Made by a program: the position numbers and the translations under genes
In this document: one piece after another, positions 1-8,695 of the stretch
How the letters are laid out: each line of letters opens with the position of its first letter
Numbering within the stretch: the stretch's first letter is position 1
NCBI GenBank assembly: GCA_002394685.1
Contig: DGUP01000067.1
Location: 27,111 to 91,110 of the forward strand
DNA length: 64,000 bases
DNA from: Treponema sp. UBA4307
GTDB taxonomy: Bacteria > Spirochaetota > Spirochaetia > Treponematales > Treponemataceae
Direction of reading: 5' to 3'
The notes under the pieces: model-generated
The model's database searches: none
The model's input: the letters and a program-made list of their open reading frames with translations, nothing else
What the model was told of the DNA's origin: nothing

Positions 1-460
1 AAGTTTCCCCTGCACCGTAAGTTCCTACAATCAGGAAACTTCCTGCTTCTGAAAAAGCTATTGCAGAAACAGTTTCTGTATAATAAATGGAATAAAGTCT
101 TTTTAAGTTATTCCAGTCAATTACTGAAACTCTGTTTTGTTTTCCATCTGTTTCATAAATTGCTGCAAGATTTTCTCCATCTTTTGTAGGGCAAATTGCA
201 GAAAGTTTTATTTTAAAATCGCTGAACTGATAGTGTTCACCAAGATTATCATCATCCCATCTGATGATAAATCCCTGTTCATCTGTAGAAAAAAATCTTG
301 AATCTTCAGAAAGAGCAGTTTCAGCCATCAATATGGAAGAAACTTTATCAGAATGAATCTGGCTACTGATGTAGGCCTGAGAAAAAGCACTTAATGAAAG
401 AAAAGAAAAAGCAATAATTGCTGAAAAAGATTTTATTAACGCTTTTGAAAAAAAATTCAT
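1..460 (-). CDS. Secreted WD40/beta-propeller-like protein, 3' end beyond window edge
   Basis: I read an open frame from an ATG at 460 running off the left edge, about 153 visible residues. Residues 1-28 form a signal peptide (Lys-containing start, then a hydrophobic stretch ending SLSAFSQA). The rest has the rhythm of WD40 blades: repeated phrases such as FFSTDEQGFIIRWD and SAIAFSEAGSFLIVGTY, i.e. hydrophobic strand, Gly turn, Asp/Trp. It sits 17 bp downstream of rseP on the same strand, so it may be the last gene of that operon. The seen part supports an exported beta-propeller; the function is unknown and the C-terminus cannot be judged. Confidence 0.7.
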   Translation of the reverse strand, partial: MNFFSKALIKSFSAIIAFSFLSLSAFSQAYISSQIHSDKVSSILMAETALSEDSRFFSTDEQGFIIRWDDDNLGEHYQFSDFKIKLSAICPTKDGENLAAIYETDGKQNRVSVIDWNNLKRLYSIYYTETVSAIAFSEAGSFLIVGTYGAGET

Positions 461-477
461 CTTATACCCCTAATAAA

Positions 478-1602
478 TCATCGATTTATAAAATACTGTA
501 TATCCCCTGTAATTGCAAGAACGAAGAGAAGGGCGATAAATGCCATTCCTATATACTGAATGTTACGTAAAAGTTTTGGAGACATCTTTTTCCTTGTTAT
601 TAATTCGATAATTGCAAAAAGAATCAGGCCTCCATCTAAAACAGGTACCGGCAGCAGATTTGTAAAGAACAGGGACAGGCTGATAAATGCCAGCATCTGC
701 ATAACTGATACAAATCCGGTCCTGAAACCGTCCTTAAAACCATCTATTGCAATATCTCCCAGCATACTTGTAATACTGGCAGGTCCGGAAACCACTTTTG
801 TAAGGTTTACTCCTTTAAATAGAACCCCAAGGCTTTTTATGGTTACAGAAATTATTTCTCCTGTTTGGTTGAAGGCCTCTGGAAATGCCGTGAAAAAATT
901 ATGTGAAGGATATTCTTTTTGAATTAGTTCTTTTTCGTCTGAATAAACACCTATCTGGCCCATTCCTGTGTCTTTATTTAAATTACAATGGACCGTATAC
1001 TGTAATACTTCATTATTTCGTTCCACTGTTACTAAAACATCTTCATTCCCTCTCAGGGAAATATATTGAACTAAATCTGTCCAGTCTTCAATTTCAGTAT
1101 TATCAAGTCTCAGAATTTTATCACCAGTCTGTAAACCAGCTTCATGTGCAGGAGAGTTGATTGTTGCATCAATTTCATCTGCCATAATGACTTTTGTACC
1201 ATGTGTAAAGTATGTATATCCAATGCATGCAATCAGATACATTGCAATAAAAGTAAACAAAAGATTAAAGAAAGGTCCTGCAAATGCAATAAGCAATCTC
1301 TTGAAAGGATGAATTCCATATAATGTATCCTTGTCTCCTTTAATTTCCTTGAGATTTTTTTCAAGTGCTTCCTGATACTCTTTTTCACCATTCATTGCAC
1401 AGTAGCCACCTAAAGGAATAAGGCTTAGTCTGTAATCTGTTCCATTGATTGTTTTATGAAGAAGAATCGGGCCAATTCCTATAGAAAAAGCCTCAACTTT
1501 TACACCGAATATACGAGCCGCAATAAAGTGTCCGGTTTCGTGAAAAAAAACTAAAAAACTTAATCCTATCAGACCAATTAAAATTCTAATAATAATGCTC
1601 AA
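478..1602 (-). CDS. rseP: RseP/site-2 intramembrane zinc metalloprotease
   Basis: Site-2 protease that cuts transmembrane segments of regulatory or signal-peptide remnants in the inner membrane. The 374-residue protein has the zinc motif HETGH at about residues 21-25 in the first membrane helix, one PDZ domain at about 150-220 and the third zinc-ligand motif NLLPVPVLDGG near residue 315, with further C-terminal helices. E. coli RseP has about 450 residues and two PDZ domains; only one is visible here. The start is TTG at 1602, preceded by AAGGA at a suitable distance; no ATG is available before the HExxH helix. It lies 21 bp downstream of dxr in the rpsB-tsf-frr-uppS-cdsA-dxr-rseP cluster, so it is probably cotranscribed. 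Confidence 0.93.
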   Translation of the reverse strand: MSIIIRILIGLIGLSFLVFFHETGHFIAARIFGVKVEAFSIGIGPILLHKTINGTDYRLSLIPLGGYCAMNGEKEYQEALEKNLKEIKGDKDTLYGIHPFKRLLIAFAGPFFNLLFTFIAMYLIACIGYTYFTHGTKVIMADEIDATINSPAHEAGLQTGDKILRLDNTEIEDWTDLVQYISLRGNEDVLVTVERNNEVLQYTVHCNLNKDTGMGQIGVYSDEKELIQKEYPSHNFFTAFPEAFNQTGEIISVTIKSLGVLFKGVNLTKVVSGPASITSMLGDIAIDGFKDGFRTGFVSVMQMLAFISLSLFFTNLLPVPVLDGGLILFAIIELITRKKMSPKLLRNIQYIGMAFIALLFVLAITGDIQYFINR

Positions 1603-1623
1603 ATTAATAATCCTTTGACTGTT

Positions 1624-2721
1624 TTATGCTTTTTTCTGGAAAAAATCCTCAGCAAGGCTACGGGCCCTTTTGTCTGAATCAAATACCATTTCAAAACTGT
1701 CTGCTTCCTGGGAAAAATCATTTTCAAGCACATAAGAGGTGGCCTGAGAAATTTCTGTGAAGGTGCATTTCTTTCTTATAAAATAATCTACGGCCACTTC
1801 ATTGGCTGCATTAAATGCAATTGTGTAGGATTTTCCCTTTTCCGCGCACTGATAAGCATATTTTAGCATTGGAAAATCATCCAGACGTGGAGGGTAGAAG
1901 GACATTTTTACATCAAAAAGATTAAATTTTTCCAGATAATTATAAGAATATTCCGGCCATTTAAGGGCACCTAAAATAGGATGACGCATGTCAGGATTTG
2001 AAATTTGTGCATAAAGCATGCCGTCTTTTGTGCGTACAAGAGAATGTACAAGACTTTCGGGATGTACAATTACCTTGATTTTATCTGTGGGAAAATTAAA
2101 AAGTCTTTGCGCTTCAATGACTTCAAGTCCCTTGTTAGCTAGACTGGCACTGTCAACAGTTATTTTTTTACCCATATTCCAGGTTGGATGTTTCAAAGCG
2201 TCTTCAAGGGTGACTGTTTTTAATTCTTCTGATGTAAGATTTCTAAAAGGGCCTCCGCTGGCTGTAATAAGAAGTTCATCAATATTTTCGCAGCCAATTT
2301 TTTGAGTAAGATTGAAAATTGCTGAATGTTCACTGTCTACAGGAAGAATCCTGGATTTTGAAAGTTCTGCTTCTTTCTTAATTAAAGGCCAGGCCATGAC
2401 AACTGTTTCTTTGTTTGCCAGGGCTAAATCCATTCCCCTGCGTATTACAAGGAGGGAAGGTAAAAGACCCGAACTTCCCGCAATCCCGTTAACAGCTATA
2501 TCAGCATTACAGGTGTTTATAAGTTTTTCAAGACCTTCCTGTCCATCCTGGTCATAAAGAGATACGGGACAATTAAATTCCCTGCCAAGACTTTCCAGTT
2601 CACTTCTTGAGGATTTGCATGTTAATCCTGCAACAGTGAATTCATTTTTCATGCTGCGGATTATATCCAGGGTCTGTTTACCAATAGATCCTGTACAACC
2701 TAAAACAAGTACCCGTTTCAT
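1624..2721 (-). CDS. dxr: 1-deoxy-D-xylulose 5-phosphate reductoisomerase
   Basis: Makes 2-C-methyl-D-erythritol 4-phosphate from DXP with NADPH, the committed step of the MEP isoprenoid pathway in the cytoplasm. The 365 residues start with the Rossmann motif LGCTGSIGKQTLDII. ANKETVV (NADPH/substrate region), PVDSEHSAIF (metal-binding D and E), ASGGPFR and HPTWNMGKKITVDSAS are all family signatures, and the length is near the usual 380-400. Its neighbours cdsA and uppS use isoprenoid or lipid precursors, matching the classical uppS-cdsA-dxr-rseP order. Start ATG at 2721, 23 bp after cdsA. Confidence 0.97.
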   Translation of the reverse strand: MKRVLVLGCTGSIGKQTLDIIRSMKNEFTVAGLTCKSSRSELESLGREFNCPVSLYDQDGQEGLEKLINTCNADIAVNGIAGSSGLLPSLLVIRRGMDLALANKETVVMAWPLIKKEAELSKSRILPVDSEHSAIFNLTQKIGCENIDELLITASGGPFRNLTSEELKTVTLEDALKHPTWNMGKKITVDSASLANKGLEVIEAQRLFNFPTDKIKVIVHPESLVHSLVRTKDGMLYAQISNPDMRHPILGALKWPEYSYNYLEKFNLFDVKMSFYPPRLDDFPMLKYAYQCAEKGKSYTIAFNAANEVAVDYFIRKKCTFTEISQATSYVLENDFSQEADSFEMVFDSDKRARSLAEDFFQKKA

Positions 2722-2744
2722 AATAAAATTTCTCTTCCGATAAA

Positions 2745-3668
2745 TTAAAAATTAACAAAAAATATAATAGAATAAAGATAGAAAACTGGTGCGGAAACAA
2801 CAATAGAATCAATAGAATCGAGAATTCCACCTCTTCCCATGATTATTTTTCCACTGTCCTTAACGCCGCTGGATCTTTTTAAGATTGATTCGGTTAAATC
2901 TCCAATAATTGCAGAAAAACCTATTAAGAATCCTAAAACAATAATCTTAGCAATAGAACCAGGAAATATATTTACTTTATAAATAGCGTTTAATGTAAAA
3001 TAGCAGATTAATGAAATTGCAACGGCACCAAAAATGCCCCCCATAAAACCTGCAATACTCTTATTAGGAGATGCTTTTAAAATACCTTTGTTATTTTTTC
3101 CAAAAAGATTTCCAAAAAGCCATGCGGAAGAGTCACAAAGATAGACAATGAGAATAAAAGTAATAAGGTAACCTGTAGAAACATTTTTATGACCTTCAAG
3201 ATTTAATGCAGGAATTGTAAAAATAGACATCTGCTGAATAAATGTAATAAGATAACCTGTATAAAAAACGAGGAAACTTGAATATGCAATTCTTGAAGAA
3301 GAATCATCAAAAGTTTGCTCATGAGTGATTTCACGGATAAAGATTGCAATAATACACAGTATAAGTGTAATTGTTGGAATAAGATGGTACCAGTTGACCC
3401 TTGGACTGCCTGTTGCAGCTGTGTAAACTAAATAGGCACCGTAAATAAATGGGATAATTACCGCAAGAATTGTCGTAAAAATTTTAGACGGCATTCTTAC
3501 TTTAACCGAAAAGATGTTGTGCAATTCTAAAGATCCTGCAATTGTTACAAGAACCATCAGAATATGTAATGCAAGATGATTAAAAAAAGGAAGCCAGATC
3601 AAAAAGAGAGTTAAGGGAACACCCACAATAAAAATTGCTAGTCTGGAAAAAAGTTTGTTCTTGTTCAT
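2745..3668 (-). CDS. cdsA: Phosphatidate cytidylyltransferase (CDP-diacylglycerol synthase)
   Basis: Converts phosphatidic acid and CTP to CDP-diacylglycerol, the precursor of membrane phospholipids, in the inner membrane. The 307 residues contain eight or so hydrophobic segments. The C-terminal CdsA signature is clear: DSSAWLFGNLFGKN near residue 178, SPNKSIAGFMGG, then the region GDLTESILKRSSGVKDSGK ending with GRGGILDSIDS. Its start codon overlaps the uppS stop (TAATG), implying translational coupling. Length is slightly above the usual 270-290. Confidence 0.95.
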   Translation of the reverse strand: MNKNKLFSRLAIFIVGVPLTLFLIWLPFFNHLALHILMVLVTIAGSLELHNIFSVKVRMPSKIFTTILAVIIPFIYGAYLVYTAATGSPRVNWYHLIPTITLILCIIAIFIREITHEQTFDDSSSRIAYSSFLVFYTGYLITFIQQMSIFTIPALNLEGHKNVSTGYLITFILIVYLCDSSAWLFGNLFGKNNKGILKASPNKSIAGFMGGIFGAVAISLICYFTLNAIYKVNIFPGSIAKIIVLGFLIGFSAIIGDLTESILKRSSGVKDSGKIIMGRGGILDSIDSIVVSAPVFYLYSIIFFVNF

Positions 3669-4411
3669 TATAATACGGCTCCAAATTTTCTTGTGCGTTT
3701 TTGATACTCTAGAATATTCTCTTCAAACAATTCCTTTGAGTAATCTGGCCACAGTGTATCGCAGAATATAAGTTCTGCATATGAACTTTGCCAAAGGAGG
3801 AAGTTTGAAATGCGTTTTTCACCACCAGTTCTGATCAAAAGATCCATATCCGGCAGTTCAGGAAAATCAAGATAAGATGAGAAGTCTTTTTCAGTCATAT
3901 TATTTAATGAAATTCCTGACTTCGAAATCTTTTTTATTCCCCTGATTATTTCATCCCTGCCACCATAATTGATGGCAAGTACGATTGTAGTTCCTGTAAA
4001 TTGAGCTGTCTCTTTTTCAGTTTCATGGATTTCCTCCTGTATATCAGGGGGAAGTCCTTCTACGTTACCAAGAACTTTAACTCTCAGTCTGTTACTTCTA
4101 TAAAATTCAAATTCTGCTTTTAAGTGCATCTTTATAAGATTCATCAAATATCCGACTTCTTCCTCAGTCCTTTTCCAGTTTTCTGTGGAAAAAACATAAA
4201 GAGTCAGATATTTGATGCCCATATCTGATGCTGCTTTTGCAATTTTTTTTGCTGCTTCAAGACCTTCTGTATGGCCGGCAGTACGCTTTTTACCCTTGAG
4301 TTTAGCCCATCTTCCATTTCCATCCATAATTATCCCTACATGGACTGGAAGATTTTCCCGTGAGACAGAAAGATTTGTTGAAGCAGATGAATTGCCAGCA
4401 GATTCCAACAT
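3668..4411 (-). CDS. uppS: Undecaprenyl diphosphate synthase (cis-prenyltransferase)
   Basis: Condenses isopentenyl diphosphate with farnesyl diphosphate to make undecaprenyl diphosphate, the lipid carrier for peptidoglycan. The 247 residues show GIIMDGNGRWAK (catalytic Asp at about residue 29), GHTEGLEAAKKI, YLTLYVFSTENWKR, AINYGGRDEI and LIRTGGEKRISNFLLWQSSYAEL, all typical. An N-terminal extension of about 20 Ser/Asn-rich residues precedes the conserved region; a start further in cannot be excluded. It is 5 bp after frr and overlaps cdsA. Confidence 0.96.
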   Translation of the reverse strand: MLESAGNSSASTNLSVSRENLPVHVGIIMDGNGRWAKLKGKKRTAGHTEGLEAAKKIAKAASDMGIKYLTLYVFSTENWKRTEEEVGYLMNLIKMHLKAEFEFYRSNRLRVKVLGNVEGLPPDIQEEIHETEKETAQFTGTTIVLAINYGGRDEIIRGIKKISKSGISLNNMTEKDFSSYLDFPELPDMDLLIRTGGEKRISNFLLWQSSYAELIFCDTLWPDYSKELFEENILEYQKRTRKFGAVL

Positions 4412-4416
4412 AGGTT

Positions 4417-4959
4417 TTAGTCCATTATTTCCTTTTCTTTGGCGTCATAAACCTTGTTGATTTCTTCAATGTATTTATCAGTGAGCTTCTGAAGCTTATC
4501 TGTTTCTGTCTTAAGTTCATCTTCAGTAATTTCACCAGCTTTCTGCTGCTTTTTAAGATCATCGTTACCATCACGGCGAAGGTTTCTGATTGTAGTTCTG
4601 TAATTTTCAGCAGTAGACTTAGCCTGTTTTACCAGCTCCTTTCTTCTGTCAGCTGTTAAAGGAGGAATTGTAATTCTGATTACTTTACCGTCATTGCTTG
4701 GGTTAAGTCCCAGTTCAGCCTTTTGAATAGCCTTTTCAATAGCTGAAATCAATGACTTATCAAAAGGAGAAATAACAACTGAGCGTGCTTCTGGAATAGA
4801 AATTGTACCAACCTGATTAAGTGGACTTGGTGTTCCGTAGTAATCAACACGAACCTTATCAAAAATAGAAGCATTTGCTCTTCCTGTGCGGATTGCTTTG
4901 TATTCTTCTTTCAAAGAATTTACAGTTTTTTCCATTTTGCTTTCAATATCACCAGCCAT
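4417..4959 (-). CDS. frr: Ribosome recycling factor
   Basis: Splits post-termination ribosomes together with EF-G. The 180 residues match the family length of about 185 and include the long helices of domain I, the IRTGRANASI motif, YYGTPSPLNQV in the hinge/domain II region, and NLRRDGNDDLKK near the C-terminus. It follows tsf by 129 bp, an unusually wide gap for this cluster, and precedes uppS by 5 bp, so a promoter upstream of frr is possible. Confidence 0.97.
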   Translation of the reverse strand: MAGDIESKMEKTVNSLKEEYKAIRTGRANASIFDKVRVDYYGTPSPLNQVGTISIPEARSVVISPFDKSLISAIEKAIQKAELGLNPSNDGKVIRITIPPLTADRRKELVKQAKSTAENYRTTIRNLRRDGNDDLKKQQKAGEITEDELKTETDKLQKLTDKYIEEINKVYDAKEKEIMD

Positions 4960-5088
4960 AAAAATCTCCTTAATTAAATATTTAACTTTGTTATTAAAAT
5001 ATAACTAAACTTACGGACATTATAAAATGAAATTTAAAAAAATGAAACGACCTGCATAATTTTTTTTATCATGCAGATCGTCATTTAT

Positions 5089-5922
5089 TTATTTGCCGAG
5101 CATGAACAAATCGATTGTACCGAACTTAAGTTCTGCACCAGCTTCCTTAGCAACTTCTGCCAGTTTTGCAGATACAGACTTTTTATCATCCTTTACAAAC
5201 ATCTGGTCTACGAAACAGATTTCAGCAAGGTGCTTCTTGATTTTGCCTGCAAGGATTCCTTCCTTAACATTTTCAGGCTTTGAAGCAACCTTTTCATCAG
5301 CATCCATCTGTGCCTTAAAGATTTCCTTCTGTTCATTGATATATGCCTCTGGAACATCTTCCTGCTTAATGTAAGCAGGAGTAAATGCTGCAAGGTGCAT
5401 ACAACAGTCGCGGGCAAATGTCTTAACTACATCAGCTTCTGAACCTTCAACGATTGTAACTGCTGCAGTCTTGAAATCTGAGTGAACGTAAATACCAGCA
5501 GATGCGTTTGCTGGAACTTCAATTACCTTGAGCTTTGAAAGAGACATGTTTTCACGTGTCTTTGTTGCAAAATCAAGGAGAAGGTTGTTGAGTTCATCAT
5601 TCTTTTCTGTGTAACCCTTAGCGAAAACTTCATCAAGAATTTTTTCACCTGAAGCCAGGAAGTCTTCATTCTTTGCAACGAAGTCTGTTTCGCAAACGAG
5701 TTCAACAACAGCAATCTTATTGCCAACCTGACGAACGAAAATGTGACCTTCTGAAGTTGCTCTTTCAGCACGCTTTGCAACAGCAGCAAGACCCTTTTCC
5801 TTAAGGAGCTTTACTGCTTCTTCAACGTTACCATTTGTATCAACAAGAGCCTTTTTGCAGTCCATCATACCTGCGCCAGTCTGTTCACGCAGATCTTTTA
5901 CCATACCGGCTGTAATTTCCAT
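5089..5922 (-). CDS. tsf: Elongation factor Ts
   Basis: Guanine nucleotide exchange factor for EF-Tu. The sequence has the N-terminal UBA-like module MEITAGMVKDLREQTGAGMMDCKKAL and the EF-Ts core with VELVCETDFVAKNEDF, giving 277 residues. I place the start at ATG 5922: GGAG lies just before it and is the ribosome binding site, whereas a longer frame begins at a TTG that overlaps that GGAG and would add four residues. The gap to rpsB is about 105 bp, so they are probably cotranscribed. Confidence 0.97.
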   Translation of the reverse strand: MEITAGMVKDLREQTGAGMMDCKKALVDTNGNVEEAVKLLKEKGLAAVAKRAERATSEGHIFVRQVGNKIAVVELVCETDFVAKNEDFLASGEKILDEVFAKGYTEKNDELNNLLLDFATKTRENMSLSKLKVIEVPANASAGIYVHSDFKTAAVTIVEGSEADVVKTFARDCCMHLAAFTPAYIKQEDVPEAYINEQKEIFKAQMDADEKVASKPENVKEGILAGKIKKHLAEICFVDQMFVKDDKKSVSAKLAEVAKEAGAELKFGTIDLFMLGK

Positions 5923-6027
5923 AATTATCTCCAAAAAAAATGATTTTTCGGGAATACTCCCATTTTGAAAGAAAAAAGAATTGATTCAGCATCCACAGGC
6001 AGCAAATGCTGAATCATGGTAAATTAT

Positions 6028-6861
6028 TTACTCATCGTCAGAAGCTTCAAGATCTTCGCTCTTTGGTTCTGTTGGTGTGTAGTTTGAGTAGTCAACGATT
6101 TCTTCATCTTCGCTCTTTGTAGAAGCGTCAGTTGTGATTTCGTCTTCTTCATTAACTGTACCAATAATCTTCAGACCCTGTTCGTTATCAGCTTCAATAA
6201 CTGCGTTTGCAATAATTGATGTAAAGAGTGTGATTGCGCGAATAGCGTCATCGTTACCTGGAATAGGGTAGTCAATACCTTCTGGGTTACAGTTTGTATC
6301 AACAACAGCTACAATAGGAATACCCATGCGGCGTGCTTCAGCAACAGCAATCTGTTCCTTGTGTGTATCGATGATGAAGATTGCTCCTGGGAGTTCCTTC
6401 ATATCTTTCATACCGCCATAGTTCTTTGTGAGCTTGTCCTTTTCCTTTAAAAGGTTAGCGATTTCTTTCTTTGTGAGATTAGCGAAAGTGCCGTCTACTT
6501 CCATCTTTTCGATTTTCTTAAGACGGAGAAGTGATTTCTTGATTGTAGAGAAGTTTGTAAGTGTACCACCCAGCCAGCGGTTGTTTACGTAGTACATACC
6601 ACAGCGTTCAGCTTCCTTCTGGATAGCCTGCTGAGCCTGCTTCTTTGTACCAACAAAAAGAACTGACTTACCAGCTGCTGTTACCTTGCGGATTACATCA
6701 TAGCTTTCTTTAATAGCTGTGATTGTTTTCTGCAAATCGATGATGTGGATTCCATTGCGTTCTGCGAAGATATACTTCTTCATACGTGGATCCCAACGCT
6801 TTACCTGATGTCCGAAGTGAACTCCAGACTCAAGAAGACTCTTCATGGTTACTACTGCCAT
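6028..6861 (-). CDS. rpsB: 30S ribosomal protein S2
   Basis: Small-subunit ribosomal protein. The 277 residues open with VVTMKSLLESGVHFGHQVKRWDP, and include NNRWLGGTLTNF and the signature GIPIVAVVDTNCNPEGIDYPIPGNDD. The last roughly 40 residues are an acidic Ser/Thr/Glu/Asp-rich tail beyond the conserved fold. Start ATG 6861 has the strong Shine-Dalgarno GAAGGAG. A 173-nt leader separates it from maf and includes a hairpin just upstream of the ribosome binding site. Confidence 0.98.
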   Translation of the reverse strand: MAVVTMKSLLESGVHFGHQVKRWDPRMKKYIFAERNGIHIIDLQKTITAIKESYDVIRKVTAAGKSVLFVGTKKQAQQAIQKEAERCGMYYVNNRWLGGTLTNFSTIKKSLLRLKKIEKMEVDGTFANLTKKEIANLLKEKDKLTKNYGGMKDMKELPGAIFIIDTHKEQIAVAEARRMGIPIVAVVDTNCNPEGIDYPIPGNDDAIRAITLFTSIIANAVIEADNEQGLKIIGTVNEEDEITTDASTKSEDEEIVDYSNYTPTEPKSEDLEASDDE

Positions 6862-6884
6862 GATTTACTCCTTCACCGGAAAAT

Positions 6885-6910
6885 TTTCTATCTGAAAACA
6901 GAAATAGAAA
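6885..6910 (-). promoter_or_regulatory. Hairpin in the rpsB leader
   Basis: In the minus-strand transcript the arms TTTCTAT(TT)CTG and CAGATAGAAA can pair, 10 bp with a two-base bulge and a TTTT loop. The hairpin ends about 15 nt before the rpsB Shine-Dalgarno. Ribosomal protein S2 represses its own operon in some bacteria through leader structures, so an autoregulatory role is possible but not shown. A second possible pairing (TCTGGA/TCCAGA) lies nearer to maf. Confidence 0.35.
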
Positions 6911-7034
6911 GATTTCCCACCTGACCTGTTACTCGTAACTGAATTAATAATAGTTATTAAAATCAGCCCGGAAATTTTTAAGAGTCTGGATCATAAGTCA
7001 CCGACCTGTCCAGATCCCTGCAAAACTCGCTATC

Positions 7035-7628
7035 CTATTGGATAATCGAATAATTTTGCTCACGTAACATATCATATAATTCAAATATAGGCAATCCCAT
7101 AACACAGCTGTCGGTACCTTCGATTTTTTTTATAAAACAGGAAGCCAGCCCTTGAATTCTGTATGCTCCTGCAACTCCGTGCCATTCTCCTGTGCCCAGG
7201 TACCAGTCAATTTCTTCCTGGTTCATTGCAGCCATTGTAACTTTCGTAGTGACTGTACGGCTTGTATGGGCGTGAAGGGTACCGTTGTAAAGATTTACTG
7301 CTGTGACTACTTCATGAGTTTTGCCCTGAAAATCCTTTAAAAACTGTTCAGCTTCTTCAACATCCTTTGGTTTCCCGTATATTTTTCCATTCAGGATGAT
7401 TGTTGTGTCTGCACTTAAAATCCAGGAAACTTCCTGTTCCTTTGTTCCCAGCTGCTTAAGTACATTCTGAAGTTTCTGTTCGGCCAGATATTCTGAAACC
7501 TTGTGAGGCTCTAAATCTGCAGGAAAAGATTCTTCCTGATTTGAAGGCATTACAATAAAAGGAATATTCATCCTTTTAAGGATCTCCTGCCTTCTTGGAG
7601 ATGACGATGCTAAAATTATTGGTTCCAT
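7035..7628 (-). CDS. maf: Maf-family nucleoside triphosphate pyrophosphatase
   Basis: House-cleaning pyrophosphatase acting on non-canonical or methylated nucleotides. The 197 residues match the family length. Seen: the N-terminal loop ILASSSPRRQEILKR, ILSADTTIILNGKIYGKP with the catalytic Asp, GKTHEVVTAV, and WHGVAGAYRIQGLA with the final binding loop. It lies upstream of rpsB on the same strand; the 173-bp gap probably holds the rpsB promoter. Confidence 0.92.
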   Translation of the reverse strand: MEPIILASSSPRRQEILKRMNIPFIVMPSNQEESFPADLEPHKVSEYLAEQKLQNVLKQLGTKEQEVSWILSADTTIILNGKIYGKPKDVEEAEQFLKDFQGKTHEVVTAVNLYNGTLHAHTSRTVTTKVTMAAMNQEEIDWYLGTGEWHGVAGAYRIQGLASCFIKKIEGTDSCVMGLPIFELYDMLREQNYSIIQ

Positions 7629-7689
7629 TTTTAATCCCTGCCTAAATAAACTCTTTTTTGTTTTGAAAGGTTACGTCTTTTTTTACTGA

Positions 7690-7718
7690 TTGACAATATA
7701 ATTTTTAAAAAGTATTTT
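7690..7718 (+). promoter_or_regulatory. Promoter of tRNA-Arg
   Basis: A perfect -35 TTGACA (7690-7695) is followed after 17 bp by TATTTT (7713-7718). The tRNA begins 12 nt further on. This is a canonical housekeeping-sigma arrangement. Confidence 0.75.
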
Positions 7719-7729
7719 TATTCATGTTT

Positions 7730-7803
7730 GGGAGATTAGTTCAATTGGATAGAGCGTTGGCCTCCGGAGCCGAAGGTTGTGGGTTCGAATCCCGTATCTC
7801 CCA
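7730..7803 (+). tRNA. tRNA-Arg(CCG)
   Basis: A complete cloverleaf reads from sequence: acceptor GGGAGAT/ATCTCCC, D-arm GTTC..AGAGC with AATTGGAT loop, anticodon arm TTGGC-CTCCGGA-GCCGA with anticodon CCG, T-arm GTGGG-TTCGAAT-CCCGT and discriminator A. CCA is not encoded. It has its own promoter and a strong terminator just after it, so it is a monocistronic tRNA unit. Confidence 0.97.
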
Positions 7804-7810
7804 AAAAAAT

Positions 7811-7847
7811 AAGGCTGTCAATTAAGATTATCTTAAATGACAGCCTT
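7811..7847. terminator. Strong bidirectional terminator between tRNA-Arg and the HEAT-repeat gene
   Basis: Perfect arms AAGGCTGTCA and TGACAGCCTT enclose a second nested stem TTAAGA/TCTTAA with a three-base loop. T-runs occur on both sides (AAAAAAAT before, TTTATCATTTT after), so it can end transcription of the tRNA from the left and of the minus-strand gene from the right. Confidence 0.85.
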
Positions 7848-7868
7848 TATCATTTTATAGAATCAATA

Positions 7869-8567
7869 TTATTTTTCTGGTGCAGAGCCGCTGTTTTGAA
7901 CAGTTTTAAGAAGCTCTTTTGCCTTATCCCTTACAGGTTTTACATAACGGTAATTTGCTGCAATCTGAGAAATTGAAACAATCAGTGCGCTCTTGTCCTG
8001 AACTGTTCCCTGAAGCTTTTCATAGGCATAAAGTACTTCAAGGGCAAATGATGATGTAGGATTCATTACAGACATGTTGTTGTGGATGAATTCAATTGCA
8101 TTTATAACTTCATCATCTTCGTTAATGCCAAGATCCCCAAGAGAGTGAACTGCTGCACCTAAAACCATTGGCTCCTTATCCAGCTGAAGTACCTGAAGAA
8201 GAGTGTTTTTTGCTTCCTCAGAACCTGTTTCTCCAAGAAGTCTGCAGGCTCTTGCCCTGATGTCGGGATAATTGTTTACTATACGTCCGCCTTTTCTGGA
8301 AACCGTTGTAAGTCCGCATGTTGCAAGGGAGCTTAATGCTGCAGTCATTGCTTCAGATGAACCGCCGCTACCCATGGAATCTTCAATATATTCCAGAGCA
8401 ACAAGCATATTATCGTAATCTGAAGTAGCAACAAGTTCTGTAATTACAACATCTTCAACACTGCTTAAGTATTCGTCTTCAACACTCTTTTCTGAGCGCT
8501 GGGCAAAAACAAATCCTGTAAGAAGAAGCAAAGATACTGAAAGAGCAGTAATTTTTTTTATTTTCAT
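7869..8567 (-). CDS. Exported HEAT-repeat-like protein
   Basis: A 232-residue protein with a signal peptide (MKIKK, hydrophobic core, cleavage near FVFAQ). The mature part is helical with HEAT-like repeats: YPDIRARACRLLGETGSEEAKNTLLQVL followed by EPMVLGAAVHSLGDLGINEDDEVINAI is the clearest pair. Such repeats bind other proteins; no catalytic motif is seen. The start has AGGAGGA a few bases upstream. It ends at the bidirectional terminator and probably forms its own unit, with the lipoprotein gene 128 bp upstream. Confidence 0.75.
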   Translation of the reverse strand: MKIKKITALSVSLLLLTGFVFAQRSEKSVEDEYLSSVEDVVITELVATSDYDNMLVALEYIEDSMGSGGSSEAMTAALSSLATCGLTTVSRKGGRIVNNYPDIRARACRLLGETGSEEAKNTLLQVLQLDKEPMVLGAAVHSLGDLGINEDDEVINAIEFIHNNMSVMNPTSSFALEVLYAYEKLQGTVQDKSALIVSISQIAANYRYVKPVRDKAKELLKTVQNSGSAPEK

Positions 8568-8695
8568 TGAAAAATCCTCCTGGGATCCTTAAATCTAGTT
8601 TTAACTAAAGTATCGGCACAAACTGCTTATTTATGCAATTCTTTTTTCTGCTATTTTTTACAGTTTTGCTCCCTCTCAAGTATTTTTATGAAGAA

